Shown piece by piece: positions 27,368-36,088 of a DNA stretch of 64,000 bases (its first letter is position 1; each line of letters opens with the position of its first letter). Below the pieces are notes generated by a model that saw only the letters and a list, made by a program, of their open reading frames with translations, was not told the DNA's origin and made no database searches. The translations under genes and the position numbers were made by a program. The stretch is from positions 1 through 64,000 of the forward strand of contig ATWE01000013.1 in NCBI GenBank assembly GCA_000421085.1. The letters are read 5' to 3'. This DNA is from Ensifer sp. USDA 6670 (GTDB lineage: Bacteria > Pseudomonadota > Alphaproteobacteria > Rhizobiales > Rhizobiaceae).

Positions 27368-28033
27368 TCAGCCCTGTTTGATCGGCGCGATCGAGATTTC
27401 GACGCGGCGGTTCTGGGCACGGCCGACCTCGGTGGCGTTCGATGCGACCGGCCGCTCCATGCCGTAGCCGACTGCCGACATGCGTCGCTGGTCGATACCG
27501 CGGCTGGCGAGATAGTTGGCGACCGAGGCCGCGCGCCGCTCCGAAAGTCCCTGGTTATGGGAGGCGCTGCCGGTCGAGTCGGTGTGACCGTCGACGTCGA
27601 TCAGCGTCTTGTTGAACTTGCGCAGCACGATCGCAACCGAGTCGAGCGTCGAGTAGAAGGCCGGAATCACCTGGTCGCGGTCGGTCGCGAAAGTGATGTT
27701 CGACGGCATGTTCAAGATGATGCGATCGCCGGCGCGGGTGACCGAAACGCCGGTGCCCTGCAACTGCGCCCGCAGTTCGGATTCCTGCTGATCCATGTAG
27801 TTTCCGACCAGGCCGCCGCCGAGAGCGCCGATGCCTGCGCCGACAAGAGCCGCATCACGCCGGCCCGCGGCACTGCCGCCCACCAGAAGACCGGTCGCAG
27901 CGCCGAGACCCGCGCCGATCAAAGCGCCTCCGGCCGTGTTCGACATCTTCTGTTCTCCCGTATAGGGATCGGTGGTGGTGCATCCGGAAAGATAGACGGC
28001 CACGACAGCCAGGATGGCGCATTTCTTGATCAT
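27368..28033 (-). CDS. OmpA-family peptidoglycan-associated lipoprotein (YiaD-like)
   Basis: About 221 residues. The start MIKKCAILAVVAVYLSGC is a type II signal with lipobox LSGC, so the mature N-terminus is a lipidated Cys at residue 18 (an upstream in-frame ATG at 28051 adds six residues). A glycine-zipper segment (GGALIGAGLGAATGLLVGGS, GAGIGALGGGLVGNYM) precedes the OmpA C-terminal domain with its peptidoglycan-binding DVDGHTDSTGSASHNQGLSE and RRAASVANYLASRGI. It is presumably an outer-membrane lipoprotein tethered to peptidoglycan. Confidence 0.92.
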   Translation of the reverse strand: MIKKCAILAVVAVYLSGCTTTDPYTGEQKMSNTAGGALIGAGLGAATGLLVGGSAAGRRDAALVGAGIGALGGGLVGNYMDQQESELRAQLQGTGVSVTRAGDRIILNMPSNITFATDRDQVIPAFYSTLDSVAIVLRKFNKTLIDVDGHTDSTGSASHNQGLSERRAASVANYLASRGIDQRRMSAVGYGMERPVASNATEVGRAQNRRVEISIAPIKQG

Positions 28034-28292
28034 CGAATCAATTGTCCCCATTGGTGCTCAGGATCGGTTCATACTATCGATTGCGGCAGGAAGATGAAGG
28101 GCCTTCTACTTTCCTCGCGTCAGGAGTATTGCGGTGCACCATTTCTGCCGGGCCTCGCCACATTGCTGACCAGAGGGCCCGCTAACCGAAGTTCACGCGC
28201 TCGGCGCCATGGCCTGCCAGGCCCGGTTCGGCGTAAAGAATGCGAGCCGCGGGCGCCGCATGGAGCGTCCGCAAACCGTGAAGGGAAAAAAT

Positions 28293-28931
28293 ATGGCGGT
28301 CGAGTTCGGCGATTCGCAAGGCAGCCTCAGCGACACGCTCACCGGCATGATCGGGTCGATCAGAGGCAATACGATCACGCTGCGCGAGCTGATGATCGAG
28401 ATCGGCGAGCAGGGCTTCCTCCTTCTCTGCGCGCTGCTGACCCTGCCGTTCCTGATCCCCGTTTCCATTCCGGGCGTCAGCACCGTCTTCGGAGCGGCCA
28501 TCATTCTCATTTCGCTGGCGATCACCCTCAATCGCATGCCCTGGCTGCCGAAGCGCATCCTCGACCGGGAGATCGACACGGAAAAGCTCGTGCCGACGCT
28601 CCGGAAAGGTGCGGCACTGGTCTCGAAGCTCGACCGCTATGTGCGCCCGCGGCTCAATTTCCTGACCGAAGGCGCCCTGATGAACCGTTTCAACGGCCTG
28701 ATGATCATGGCCGGTGGCGTGCTTCTCATGTTTCCGCTCGGGCTGATTCCGCTGTCGAACACGCTGCCCGGCATCGCCATCCTGCTCCTGTCGCTCGGCA
28801 TCATCCAGCGCGACGGCCTGATGGTGGCCGGCGGCTATTTATTCCTGGTCGCGACGACCGTCTATTTCGCAGTTCTCGGCTATGCCGCTTTCGCCGCCGG
28901 CCAGGGCCTCTCGCACTTCTTCGTTTCGTGA
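28293..28931 (+). CDS. exoD: ExoD-family membrane protein
   Basis: 212 residues from the ATG at 28293, with GAAGGGA 8 bases upstream. The pattern LTLPFLIPVSIPGVSTVFGA followed by MPWLPKRILDRE and FNGLMIMAGGVLLMFPLGLI is that of the exopolysaccharide synthesis protein ExoD, with four or so membrane segments. In Sinorhizobium meliloti an exoD mutation affects alkali tolerance and nodule invasion; the molecular role is unknown. More than one exoD-like gene can occur per genome, so identity with the studied gene is not certain. Confidence 0.85.
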   Translation: MAVEFGDSQGSLSDTLTGMIGSIRGNTITLRELMIEIGEQGFLLLCALLTLPFLIPVSIPGVSTVFGAAIILISLAITLNRMPWLPKRILDREIDTEKLVPTLRKGAALVSKLDRYVRPRLNFLTEGALMNRFNGLMIMAGGVLLMFPLGLIPLSNTLPGIAILLLSLGIIQRDGLMVAGGYLFLVATTVYFAVLGYAAFAAGQGLSHFFVS

Positions 28932-28967
28932 TCGTGGCGGCAGCCGGACGAGACCATCCGAGCCCTC

Positions 28968-29495
28968 CTATGTAGCAAGGTGCTTGTAGAAGAACGTCGT
29001 TGCGCAATAGCGGCCGTCCGGCATCAGCGCGTAGTCGGGAACGATACCGGCGCGCGTCCAGCCGAAGCGCTCGTAAATCGCTTCCGCCGGCTCTCCGGTC
29101 GCCGTGTCGAGGACCAGGACTCTTCTGCCGCGCCTGACGGCTTCCGCCTCGGCTGCATCCATCAGTAGGCGTGACAGGCCGTGACCGCGGGCGTCGCGGT
29201 GGACGAGCAGCTTCCTGATATCGGCGCGATGCGGCTGGTTCGGCATGGTGCCTACGCCGAGCTGCACGGTGCCGACGATCCGGCCGTCGACTTCGGCCGC
29301 GAGGAGCACCGTTTCGCTGCGCCCGACGGCGGCAGCGACGCCCTCCCAGAAGTGAACGGCTTCGTTCGGCGAAAAGGGTTGCATGAAGCCGACCGAAGCG
29401 CCGCCTTCGACGCAATCGGAGAGGATTTCGGCCAGAGCCGGCAGGGCGGTCAGGGTTTCTTCTGCGGTGAGCACGCGGATATCGGCGTCGGGCAT
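28968..29495 (-). CDS. GNAT-family N-acetyltransferase
   Basis: 175 residues with the GNAT fold: the acetyl-CoA pyrophosphate loop is in HRADIRKLLVHRDARGHGLS (motif A, with RxxGxS-like RGHGLS), and the C-terminal strand LDTATGEPAEAIYERFGWTR is conserved. It transfers an acetyl group to an amine; the substrate is unknown. It starts one base after the stop of the XRE-cupin regulator, so the two form an operon, and an MFS transporter gene lies divergent to that operon. Confidence 0.9.
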   Translation of the reverse strand: MPDADIRVLTAEETLTALPALAEILSDCVEGGASVGFMQPFSPNEAVHFWEGVAAAVGRSETVLLAAEVDGRIVGTVQLGVGTMPNQPHRADIRKLLVHRDARGHGLSRLLMDAAEAEAVRRGRRVLVLDTATGEPAEAIYERFGWTRAGIVPDYALMPDGRYCATTFFYKHLAT

Positions 29496-29496
29496 G

Positions 29497-30090
29497 TCAG
29501 ACCTTGTTGCGGCAGAGGATGACGGCGTAATGCGCCGGTTCTTCGTGAGGGTTGTGGAAGATGTGGGCCTCTTCGAGCCCCATGAAGAGGCAATCGCCCG
29601 GCTCCAAGAGCTGCCGTCCGCCTTCCATCGTCAATTCGAGGCGGCCGGAGAAAAGCCAGAGGTGCTGGGTGATGCCGCGATCCATGGGCTGTCGCTCGAA
29701 GACGACGCGGGCGCCGGGCGGAAACTCGACCTCGACGATGTCGACCGGCGAACCGACGCCTTCGGGTGAAACCGAACGGCGCAGATAGCCGCTTTCGGGA
29801 TCGCGCCACAGCCGCTGCTCCGCGCGACGGGCCAAAGGCGAGACCTCGCTCCTCTCGGAAGCAAAAAGCGCCGAAAGCGTCGTGCCCAACGCGCTGCAGA
29901 GCTTCGCCAGAAGCTGCGCCGTCGGGCTCGCCTCGCCGCGCTCGATGCGCGAGATCATGGCGCGGCTGACGCCTGAGCGGCCGGCCAGATCGTCTAGCGT
30001 CAAGTCCCGCGCCATGCGCAGCTCGCGCAGGCGTATGCCGATGGTCTCTTCGAGAGGGGCGACTGCATTTTCCATTATCTGAGATTGCAT
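29497..30090 (-). CDS. XRE-cupin transcriptional regulator
   Basis: 197 residues (182 if the ATG at 30075 is used; neither start has a good Shine-Dalgarno sequence). Residues about 17-75 are an XRE HTH (IRLRELRMARDLTLDDLAGR, SGVSRAMISRIERGEASPTA). Residues about 110-190 are a single cupin domain (VEVEFPPGARVVFE, GRLELTMEGGRQLLEPGDCL, EEPAHYAVILCRNK). Such HTH-cupin proteins sense small molecules. It heads an operon with a GNAT acetyltransferase. A 35-base imperfect inverted repeat covers its start region, indicating autorepression. Confidence 0.9.
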   Translation of the reverse strand: MQSQIMENAVAPLEETIGIRLRELRMARDLTLDDLAGRSGVSRAMISRIERGEASPTAQLLAKLCSALGTTLSALFASERSEVSPLARRAEQRLWRDPESGYLRRSVSPEGVGSPVDIVEVEFPPGARVVFERQPMDRGITQHLWLFSGRLELTMEGGRQLLEPGDCLFMGLEEAHIFHNPHEEPAHYAVILCRNKV

Positions 30091-30105
30091 TTCTCGTATA
30101 ATGGA
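30071..30105. promoter_or_regulatory. Inverted repeat over the XRE-cupin start codon, probable operator
   Basis: TCCATTATCTGAGA (30071-30084) and TCTCGTATAATGGA (30092-30105) are inverted with 12 of 14 matches and a 7-base spacer. The site covers both candidate start codons of the regulator, a typical position for autoregulation, and is upstream of the divergent MFS gene. Confidence 0.6.
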
Positions 30106-30266
30106 GTCAAGGCGATCGGAGCGAGAAATAAGTTTTGCGCATGCCGCTTTGACGACAGCGCCGGACCGCGTCCTAGTTTAACGTTCGGATTCTGCGCCGA
30201 TTCCCAAAAGACATTCAACTTCAATAATTTAGATCATCTTCATACGATCGGCAGGAGGACAGGCAG

Positions 30267-31532
30267 ATGGATCGCTCTCCTTCGTCGCTGCTGTCGATCG
30301 CGAGCATAGTCGCCTCGATGACATCGGTCGCGGTCGGCAACGGCATGATGCTCGCCTATGTGCCCTTCGTGCTGACGCGCTCGGGGGCGCCGGATTGGGT
30401 CCCGGGAGCCGCCGTGACGGCGATTGCCTTCGGCGGTCTGATCGGCTGCCTCATGGGCGGCTCGCTCATTCGCCGCGTAGGCCACGCCCGCGCCTTTTCC
30501 TGCTCGATGGCGCTGGTCATCCTCGCGGCGCTGACGATCAGTCTCGGCGTCCACCCGCTGCTTTGGGTCGTCGCGCGCGGCCTCTACGGCATTGCGGCCA
30601 ACATGAATTTCATCATCACGCAGAGCTGGCTCAACCATGCCAGCGAGAACCACTGGCGCGGCCGGGCGATGGCGCTCTTCTACATGGCCTATGTCATCGG
30701 GCTTGGCGCTGGCGCCTGGCTCTTCGGGCAGATCCCGGTGGAGGGCAATCTCGCCCCGATCGTAACGATCTTCTTCACCGCGGTCGCCATCCTGCCGATC
30801 GGCCTCACACGGCTGCCGACGCCGCCCGCCCCTGCCAGGGTCAGCATCGACATTCCCATGGTCTGGCGGATTTCTCCGGTCGCCTTCATCGGCGTGCTTG
30901 CCTCCGGCGGCTTGTCCATGCTGGTGCAAGGCTTTACGCCGATCTATGCCGCCGCCAATTCCGTCAGTCAGAAAGAGGTAGCGGCATTGATGTTCGTCAT
31001 GCAGTTCGGCCTTCTCTTCATCCAGTATCCGATGGGCGCCCTTTCAGACCGCACCGACCGCCGGATCGTCCTCATCGCCACCTGTATGCTCGTCATCGCG
31101 GCGGGCACCGCTGCGCTCGCCGCCTCCTTCGACAACCTGCTCCTGCTCATGCTGGTTTTCGCGATGTTCGCGGGGGCGGTCGAGACGGTCTATTCGATCG
31201 CCAATGCGCATGCCAACGATCGCACCGATCCGGCAGATTTCGTGCCGCTCGCCAGCACCATGCTGGTCGCCTGGTCGGCGTCGGCGACCCTCGTGCCGAT
31301 GCTCGTGACCCTGCTGACGCCGGTCTTCGGCCAACGGACCTTCATCTATGCGACGATGACGGTGGCGCTCCTCTACGCCCTTTTCGTGCTCGTTCGCCTC
31401 CGCTCGCGGGAACGCGTCCCGCCCGAGCTCTGCGACAGCTTCGAATTCAAAAGCGCCCAGGTGCCGAATGCAGCGGCACTCGCCGAGACCGAAGCGCGAG
31501 CGGAATGGCCGGCCCGGCGCCCGGATTTATAG
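30267..31532 (+). CDS. MFS transporter (YcaD-like)
   Basis: 421 residues, start preceded by AGGAGG. Twelve hydrophobic segments are visible. The N-terminal half shows FGGLIGCLMGGSLIRRVGHA, the loop 2-3 motif of the major facilitator superfamily, and the central segment GALSDRTDRRIVLIATCM is the equivalent loop 8-9 motif of the second half. The close relatives I recognise are the YcaD-type exporters. The substrate is unknown. It is divergent from the XRE-cupin/GNAT operon, suggesting a small detoxification or metabolite efflux module. Confidence 0.88.
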   Translation: MDRSPSSLLSIASIVASMTSVAVGNGMMLAYVPFVLTRSGAPDWVPGAAVTAIAFGGLIGCLMGGSLIRRVGHARAFSCSMALVILAALTISLGVHPLLWVVARGLYGIAANMNFIITQSWLNHASENHWRGRAMALFYMAYVIGLGAGAWLFGQIPVEGNLAPIVTIFFTAVAILPIGLTRLPTPPAPARVSIDIPMVWRISPVAFIGVLASGGLSMLVQGFTPIYAAANSVSQKEVAALMFVMQFGLLFIQYPMGALSDRTDRRIVLIATCMLVIAAGTAALAASFDNLLLLMLVFAMFAGAVETVYSIANAHANDRTDPADFVPLASTMLVAWSASATLVPMLVTLLTPVFGQRTFIYATMTVALLYALFVLVRLRSRERVPPELCDSFEFKSAQVPNAAALAETEARAEWPARRPDL

Positions 31533-31590
31533 TGAACGAAGCCTTCATTTCCCGCTTTGCGCCGCCTGATCGCGCTGCTATATGCGGCCC

Positions 31591-33417
31591 ATGAGCACAC
31601 CATCTTCCAAGACGCCCCTATCGCATATCCGCAACTTCTCGATCGTGGCGCATATCGATCACGGCAAATCGACGCTCGCCGACCGGCTGATCCAGTCGAC
31701 CGGCGGCCTTGCCGAGCGCGAAATGTCCGAGCAGGTCCTGGACAGCATGGATATCGAGCGCGAGCGCGGCATCACCATCAAGGCCCAGACCGTGCGCCTG
31801 CACTACAAGGCGAACGACGGCGAGACCTATGTACTGAACCTCATCGACACGCCCGGCCACGTCGACTTCGCCTATGAGGTCTCGCGCTCGCTTTCGGCCT
31901 GCGAAGGTTCGCTGCTCGTCGTCGACGCCAGCCAGGGCGTCGAAGCCCAGACGCTCGCCAATGTCTACCAGGCGATCGACAACAATCACGAGCTCGTCAC
32001 CGTTCTGAACAAGATCGATTTGCCTGCGGCCGAGCCGGAGCGGATCAAGGAGCAGATCGAGGAAGTGATCGGCATCGACGCCTCCGACGCCGTGCTGATC
32101 TCTGCCAAGACCGGACTCGGCATTCCGGACGTGCTGGAGGCGATCGTCCATAAGCTGCCGGCCCCGAAGAGCGACGGCGGCGACGCCGCGCCCTTGAAGG
32201 CGCTGCTCGTCGACAGCTGGTACGACGCTTATCTGGGCGTCATGGTTCTGGTGCGCGTCATCGACGGAACGCTGAAAAAAGGCATGACCATCCGGATGAT
32301 GGGGACGGATGCGAAATACCAGGTGGAGCGCGTCGGCGTGCTGACGCCGAAGATGGTTGCCATGGAGGCGCTCGGTCCCGGCGAAATCGGTTTCATCACG
32401 GCTTCCATCAAGGAAGTGGCGGACACCCGCGTCGGCGATACGATCACCGAGGACAAGCGGCCGACGGCCAAGGCGCTGCCCGGCTTCAAGCCCGCCCAGC
32501 CGGTCGTGTTCTGCGGCCTATTTCCGGTCGACGCCGCCGACTTCGAGGACTTGCGCTCGGCCATGGGCAAGCTGCGCCTCAACGACGCCTCCTTCTCCTT
32601 TGAAATGGAGTCCTCCGCCGCACTCGGCTTCGGTTTCCGCTGCGGCTTCCTCGGCCTTCTGCATCTCGAAATCATCCAGGAGCGTCTGGAGCGCGAATTC
32701 GATCTCGATCTGATCGCGACGGCACCCTCGGTCGTATACAAGCTGTTCATGACCGATGGCTCGGAGCGCGAGCTTCACAACCCCGCCGACATGCCGGACG
32801 TGGTCAAGATCGCCGAAATCCACGAACCGTGGATCCGCGCGACGATCCTGACGCCCGACGAATATCTCGGCGGCATCCTGAAGCTCTGTCAGGATCGTCG
32901 CGGCATCCAGATCGAGCTGACCTATGTCGGCACCCGCGCGATGCTTACCTATGACCTGCCGCTGAACGAAGTCGTGTTCGATTTCTACGACCGGCTGAAA
33001 TCGATCTCCAAGGGATACGCCTCCTTCGACTACCAGATTACCGAGCACAAGGAAGGCAACCTCGTGAAGATGTCCATCCTCGTCAACGGCGAGCCTGTGG
33101 ACGCGCTGTCGATGATGGTGCACCGGATGGCGGCGGAAAAGCGCGGCCGTGAAATGTGCGAGAAGCTGAAGGAACTGATCCCGAAGCACATGTTCAAGAT
33201 CCCGATCCAGGCCGCCATCGGCGGCAACGTGATCGCCCGCGAAACCATCTCGGCGCTGCGCAAGGACGTGACCGCCAAGTGCTACGGCGGCGATGCCACC
33301 CGAAAGCGCAAGCTTCTGGAGAAGCAGAAGGCCGGCAAGAAGCGGATGCGCCAGTTCGGCAAGGTGGAAATCCCGCAGGAAGCCTTCATCGCCGCGCTGA
33401 AGATGAGCGACGAGTGA
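31591..33417 (+). CDS. lepA: Elongation factor 4 (LepA)
   Basis: 608 residues from the ATG at 31591 (an in-frame ATG at 31582 is possible). The GTPase domain has the P-loop [14 protein letters not shown], the switch region [22 protein letters not shown] and the NKID motif. Domains II-V and the LepA-specific C-terminal domain ([20 protein letters not shown]) are complete. LepA is a ribosome-dependent GTPase that acts in ribosome biogenesis or mobilisation of stalled ribosomes at the membrane. A toxin-antitoxin pair follows after a perfect hairpin. Confidence 0.97.
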   Translation: MSTPSSKTPLSHIRNFSIVAHIDHGKSTLADRLIQSTGGLAEREMSEQVLDSMDIERERGITIKAQTVRLHYKANDGETYVLNLIDTPGHVDFAYEVSRSLSACEGSLLVVDASQGVEAQTLANVYQAIDNNHELVTVLNKIDLPAAEPERIKEQIEEVIGIDASDAVLISAKTGLGIPDVLEAIVHKLPAPKSDGGDAAPLKALLVDSWYDAYLGVMVLVRVIDGTLKKGMTIRMMGTDAKYQVERVGVLTPKMVAMEALGPGEIGFITASIKEVADTRVGDTITEDKRPTAKALPGFKPAQPVVFCGLFPVDAADFEDLRSAMGKLRLNDASFSFEMESSAALGFGFRCGFLGLLHLEIIQERLEREFDLDLIATAPSVVYKLFMTDGSERELHNPADMPDVVKIAEIHEPWIRATILTPDEYLGGILKLCQDRRGIQIELTYVGTRAMLTYDLPLNEVVFDFYDRLKSISKGYASFDYQITEHKEGNLVKMSILVNGEPVDALSMMVHRMAAEKRGREMCEKLKELIPKHMFKIPIQAAIGGNVIARETISALRKDVTAKCYGGDATRKRKLLEKQKAGKKRMRQFGKVEIPQEAFIAALKMSDE

Positions 33418-33425
33418 TTGTCAAT

Positions 33426-33462
33426 CCAGGTCGATGCGCATAGAATATGCGCATCGACCTGG
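33426..33462. promoter_or_regulatory. Perfect 17-bp inverted repeat overlapping the ccdA ribosome binding site
   Basis: CCAGGTCGATGCGCATA and TATGCGCATCGACCTGG are exact inverted copies separated by GAA. It begins 9 bases after the lepA stop, and its right end overlaps the GGAG that serves ccdA. It may be the CcdAB operator, a translational lock, or both; as a terminator of lepA it would lack a T tract. Confidence 0.75.
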
Positions 33463-33469
33463 AGCAAAC

Positions 33470-33703
33470 ATGTCGCGATCAACTGCAAGACGCCCGGCAA
33501 ATCTCACCCTCGATGGCGATCTGCTTTCGCAGGCACGCGATCTCAAGATCAATGTTTCGCGCGCCGCCGAAGAGGGAATCGCGCGGGCTATCAGATCCGA
33601 ACAGGAAAAACTCTGGCAGATCGAGAACGCCAAGGCGATCGCTGATGCAAACGCCTTTGTCGATAAACGCGGACTGCCATTGGCGAAGCGCCGGCAGTTT
33701 TGA
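33470..33703 (+). CDS. ccdA: CcdA-family antitoxin
   Basis: 77 residues from the ATG at 33470, with GGAG 6 bases upstream. It is a ribbon-helix-helix protein at the N-terminus (ARRPANLTLDGDLLSQARDL) with a toxin-binding, flexible C-terminus (AKAIADANAFVDKRGLPLAK). The NAFVDKRGLPL ending is the CcdA signature. It neutralises CcdB and represses the operon as a dimer. Its stop codon is directly followed by the ccdB start, the usual arrangement for coupled toxin-antitoxin translation. Confidence 0.9.
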   Translation: MSRSTARRPANLTLDGDLLSQARDLKINVSRAAEEGIARAIRSEQEKLWQIENAKAIADANAFVDKRGLPLAKRRQF

Positions 33704-34003
33704 ATGGCACGGTTTGACGTCTATCGCTTGAAGCAAGGCAAAACGCTCGTCATCGACCTCCAGGCGGATATCTTGGAAGCCTTGAAAACCAGAATCGTCG
33801 CGCCGCTCCTTCCTGTCGCTGATTTTGGTCAGGCTATGTCGCGGGTCAACCCGCGCTTCACGATAGGTGGAGAAGCCTACGTCGCAGCGATTCACCTGAT
33901 GGCCGCGGTTTCGGTGCAAGAGCTCGCCACCTTGGTCACCGACTTGTCAGATCAGCGTGACGAAATCGTCGCCGCCACGGACTTTGCGTTTCAAGGCTTC
34001 TGA
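33704..34003 (+). CDS. ccdB: CcdB-family toxin
   Basis: 99 residues with start MARFDVYRLKQGKTLVIDLQ and the conserved TRIVAPLLPVADFGQAMSRV and FTIGGEAYVAAIHLMAAVSV segments. CcdB proteins trap DNA gyrase through the GyrA subunit. The C-terminal end LSDQRDEIVAATDFAFQGF is close to the ...DxIxxALDxLFxGF pattern, whose last residues contact gyrase; the expected Trp is replaced by Phe here. It is complete and adjacent to ccdA, so the module is probably active. Confidence 0.9.
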   Translation: MARFDVYRLKQGKTLVIDLQADILEALKTRIVAPLLPVADFGQAMSRVNPRFTIGGEAYVAAIHLMAAVSVQELATLVTDLSDQRDEIVAATDFAFQGF

Positions 34004-34086
34004 TCTTCCTGAGCGATCCGCAATAAGCAAAGACCGCTTCAAACACAGTCGGTGCCCGGGTTATAGGCGTGTGCCTCCATTGCGCA

Positions 34087-34578
34087 TCACGACCGCGCCG
34101 ACCCTGTCGCTCGGGTGCGGGCCTTGTTCAGCCGATCCAGGCTTTCCTTCGGCCATTCCGCCTGCACGTCGTAATATTCATCGAATGCACGGGCGCCCGC
34201 CGGCAGCGGCACCCAGTCCAGTTTCGACCGGATGTAGATATGCACGTCCGGTGGGAAAGCCGACGGCCGGTCGAGTGTTGCGAGCCGGACGAAGGAGAGC
34301 CATTTGCGCCGGCCGTAATCACTCCAGAGCGCAGACTGGCAATCGGCGCAGCGATAGACGTCGTGCGGACGGCCGCTGTTTGTCGAAAGGGTGATCATTA
34401 CGGGCGCGCCCTGGAGGAGGTCGACATTTTCCGCCTCGACGATGCCGTTGATCACGAAGGCGCTGCCCATCTGCCGCTGGCAGTCGCTGCAGTGGCAGCA
34501 GTGCACGAACATTGGGCATGCCTTCAGCCGGTAACGAATGCGGCCGCAGAAGCAGCCGCCCTCGATCGCATTACTCAT
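34087..34578 (-). CDS. GFA-family (CENP-V/GFA domain) zinc protein
   Basis: 163 residues from the ATG at 34578, with GGAGGAGG in good position. Zinc-binding cysteines are seen in GGCFCGRIRY, HCCHCSDCQRQMG and VYRCADCQSALWSDYG, the pattern of glutathione-dependent formaldehyde-activating enzyme-like proteins. Most members of this family have no proved enzymatic role. The 34579-34912 interval upstream contains only one possible short reading frame, described separately. It is convergent with the ccdAB genes. Confidence 0.88.
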   Translation of the reverse strand: MSNAIEGGCFCGRIRYRLKACPMFVHCCHCSDCQRQMGSAFVINGIVEAENVDLLQGAPVMITLSTNSGRPHDVYRCADCQSALWSDYGRRKWLSFVRLATLDRPSAFPPDVHIYIRSKLDWVPLPAGARAFDEYYDVQAEWPKESLDRLNKARTRATGSARS

Positions 34579-34644
34579 CGATCCACCTCCTCCATCGCGC
34601 CGCACCTTCCGTAGGCAAAAATTGATCACGAGCGATGCGGCGCT

Positions 34645-34806
34645 TCAAGTGGTCACGGTGGGCTTGACTTCACGGGTGAAGTTTCCGACCTTCAGCTCAT
34701 GCCAGTGCTCGCGCTCCATTTCCGCTGTTCTTTCCGGGTCTGCCCCATCGCAGGAACCTGACCCCGGCCCGGATGCGTGCGCTCTCCGGGTAAGGGGGCC
34801 ACGCAT
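34645..34806 (-). CDS. Possible small protein (53 residues), unassigned
   Basis: A frame from the ATG at 34806 ends with TGA at 34645. Its last 25 residues, EMEREHWHELKVGNFTREVK then PTVTT, look protein-like and use codons rich in G/C at the third position. The first half (MRGPLTRRAHASGPGSGSCD) is not convincing, and no ribosome binding site precedes the ATG. It may be the remnant of a longer gene or a fortuitous frame, and it would be transcribed with the GFA gene. Confidence 0.25.
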   Translation of the reverse strand: MRGPLTRRAHASGPGSGSCDGADPERTAEMEREHWHELKVGNFTREVKPTVTT

Positions 34807-34912
34807 CGGCGAGCGGATGGCCAAGCCATCCCCCCGAGCGGCGAGCGTAAATCATCCTCGACATTTCACTTTCGGCGCAGGCAGAGCGGTGCGCCCAAGC
34901 ACAGGTATCAAC

Positions 34913-35320
34913 ATGGCGGACAAGACAACCCGCAAGAAGCTTCCCTCGATCGTCATCAATGCCGAAGACCATGCACGTCTGACGGCGATCGCCTCCTCGG
35001 CGCTCGACCGTGTCCCGGAAGTCGCGGAGGCGCTGCTTTCCGAACTCGACCGCGCGCGAATCGCCGCGCCCGGCAAGCTGCCCAGGGACAGCGTGCAGAT
35101 GGGCTCGACGGTCGCCTTCGACGCCGACAACGGTTTTGCGAAGGAAGTGAGGCTCGTCTATCCGGGGGAGGCCGACATCGAAGCCGGCAAGATTTCGGTG
35201 CTGACCCCGATCGGAGCGGCGCTTATCGGCCTTTCCGTGGGACAGTCGATCGACTGGGTCGACAGGGCCGGCAAGGTACACCGTATGACGATCCGCAGCG
35301 TGATGCCGCAGGCGGGCTGA
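34913..35320 (+). CDS. rnk: Regulator of nucleoside diphosphate kinase Rnk (GreA/GreB C-terminal family)
   Basis: 135 residues from the ATG at 34913. A short N-terminal helical part (RKKLPSIVINAEDHARLTAI) is followed by the GreA/GreB-like FKBP-type domain (DSVQMGSTVAFDADNGFAKE, KISVLTPIGAALIGLSVGQS, IDWVDRAGKVHRMTIRSV). Rnk proteins bind RNA polymerase near the secondary channel, and in other bacteria influence nucleotide pools. No coiled coil of cleavage factors is present. A perfect palindromic terminator follows. Confidence 0.9.
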   Translation: MADKTTRKKLPSIVINAEDHARLTAIASSALDRVPEVAEALLSELDRARIAAPGKLPRDSVQMGSTVAFDADNGFAKEVRLVYPGEADIEAGKISVLTPIGAALIGLSVGQSIDWVDRAGKVHRMTIRSVMPQAG

Positions 35321-35347
35321 GTGTGCCGCCACCGGTGCAATTGCTCG

Positions 35348-35373
35348 AAGCGGCCGGATCGATCCGGCCGCTT
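35348..35373. terminator. 26-nt perfect palindrome between convergent rnk and doxX-like genes
   Basis: AAGCGGCCGGATC / GATCCGGCCGCTT is a perfect palindrome followed by TTC on the plus strand and by a weaker run on the minus strand. It probably terminates transcription in both directions. Confidence 0.75.
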
Positions 35374-35433
35374 TCAGGGCGCTTCAGGTGAAGTGTGTCG
35401 CCGCCCGGAAGAGCTTCAATTCAAAGAGTGAGA

Positions 35434-35886
35434 TCAGAATTGGCGGCCGAGCTTGGCGTCGACGGACTGGCTGTTGGCGCCGCGAATGGCAAAGAAGAGC
35501 GTGATCGCCGCCCAGAGGATGGATTTCTCCGCCCCGCCAAGGCCCTGCCCCTGGACGATGCCGTGGAAATAGACGGTGACAAGCAGCACGATCGTCGCCG
35601 CGAAGGCAGCAGGCCGGGTCAGGAAGCCGATGGCAATGAAGATGCCGCCGAAGAACTCGGTCGCCGAAAGCAGGGGCGACCAGAAAACGCCCGGATAGAA
35701 CCCAAGCCCCTCCACCATGCCGGTTGCGCCGAAGGGGTTGAGGATCTTGCCGTAGCCGTGGGTGACGAGCAGCAGGCCTGCGACGACGCGCAGCAGCGTC
35801 TCGGCGAAAGTATCGAGCGGCAGATAAATTTTTTCAAGCGCCGGCAGGATCGCGCGCGGTCGATTGTTGGCAGCAGTATCGGTCAT
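35434..35886 (-). CDS. DoxX-family membrane protein
   Basis: 150 residues from the ATG at 35886, with AAGGGAT upstream. It has four membrane segments. LRVVAGLLLVTHGYGKILNP, GLGFYPGVFWSPLLSATEFF, GGIFIAIGFLTRPAAFAATI and a last hydrophobic helix are the DoxX pattern. Homologues in other bacteria take part in membrane redox or thiol stress defence, but no catalytic activity has been shown for this branch. It is a monocistronic minus-strand gene here. Confidence 0.9.
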   Translation of the reverse strand: MTDTAANNRPRAILPALEKIYLPLDTFAETLLRVVAGLLLVTHGYGKILNPFGATGMVEGLGFYPGVFWSPLLSATEFFGGIFIAIGFLTRPAAFAATIVLLVTVYFHGIVQGQGLGGAEKSILWAAITLFFAIRGANSQSVDAKLGRQF

Positions 35887-36088
35887 GAAATCCCTTTCGC
35901 ATCCATTGCAAATCAGGGGCTTCTCTTGCCTCAGGCCCTGCGGAAAACAAGGGCTCAGCGCTGAAAACATGACGGCTGAGGCTGACATTTATGTGAGACC
36001 CGCGTGAAGGCATCGATTGCGGCGCTTGCGCGAGGACGCTGCTCCATGTTTCCTGTGGCGCGAAAGCCAAGTGAACAGGACATGCGAG

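Noticed and set aside
33426-33462. Simple intrinsic terminator of lepA
   Set aside because: The stem is perfect, but no T tract follows and the right arm overlaps the ccdA ribosome binding site; a regulatory role fits better.
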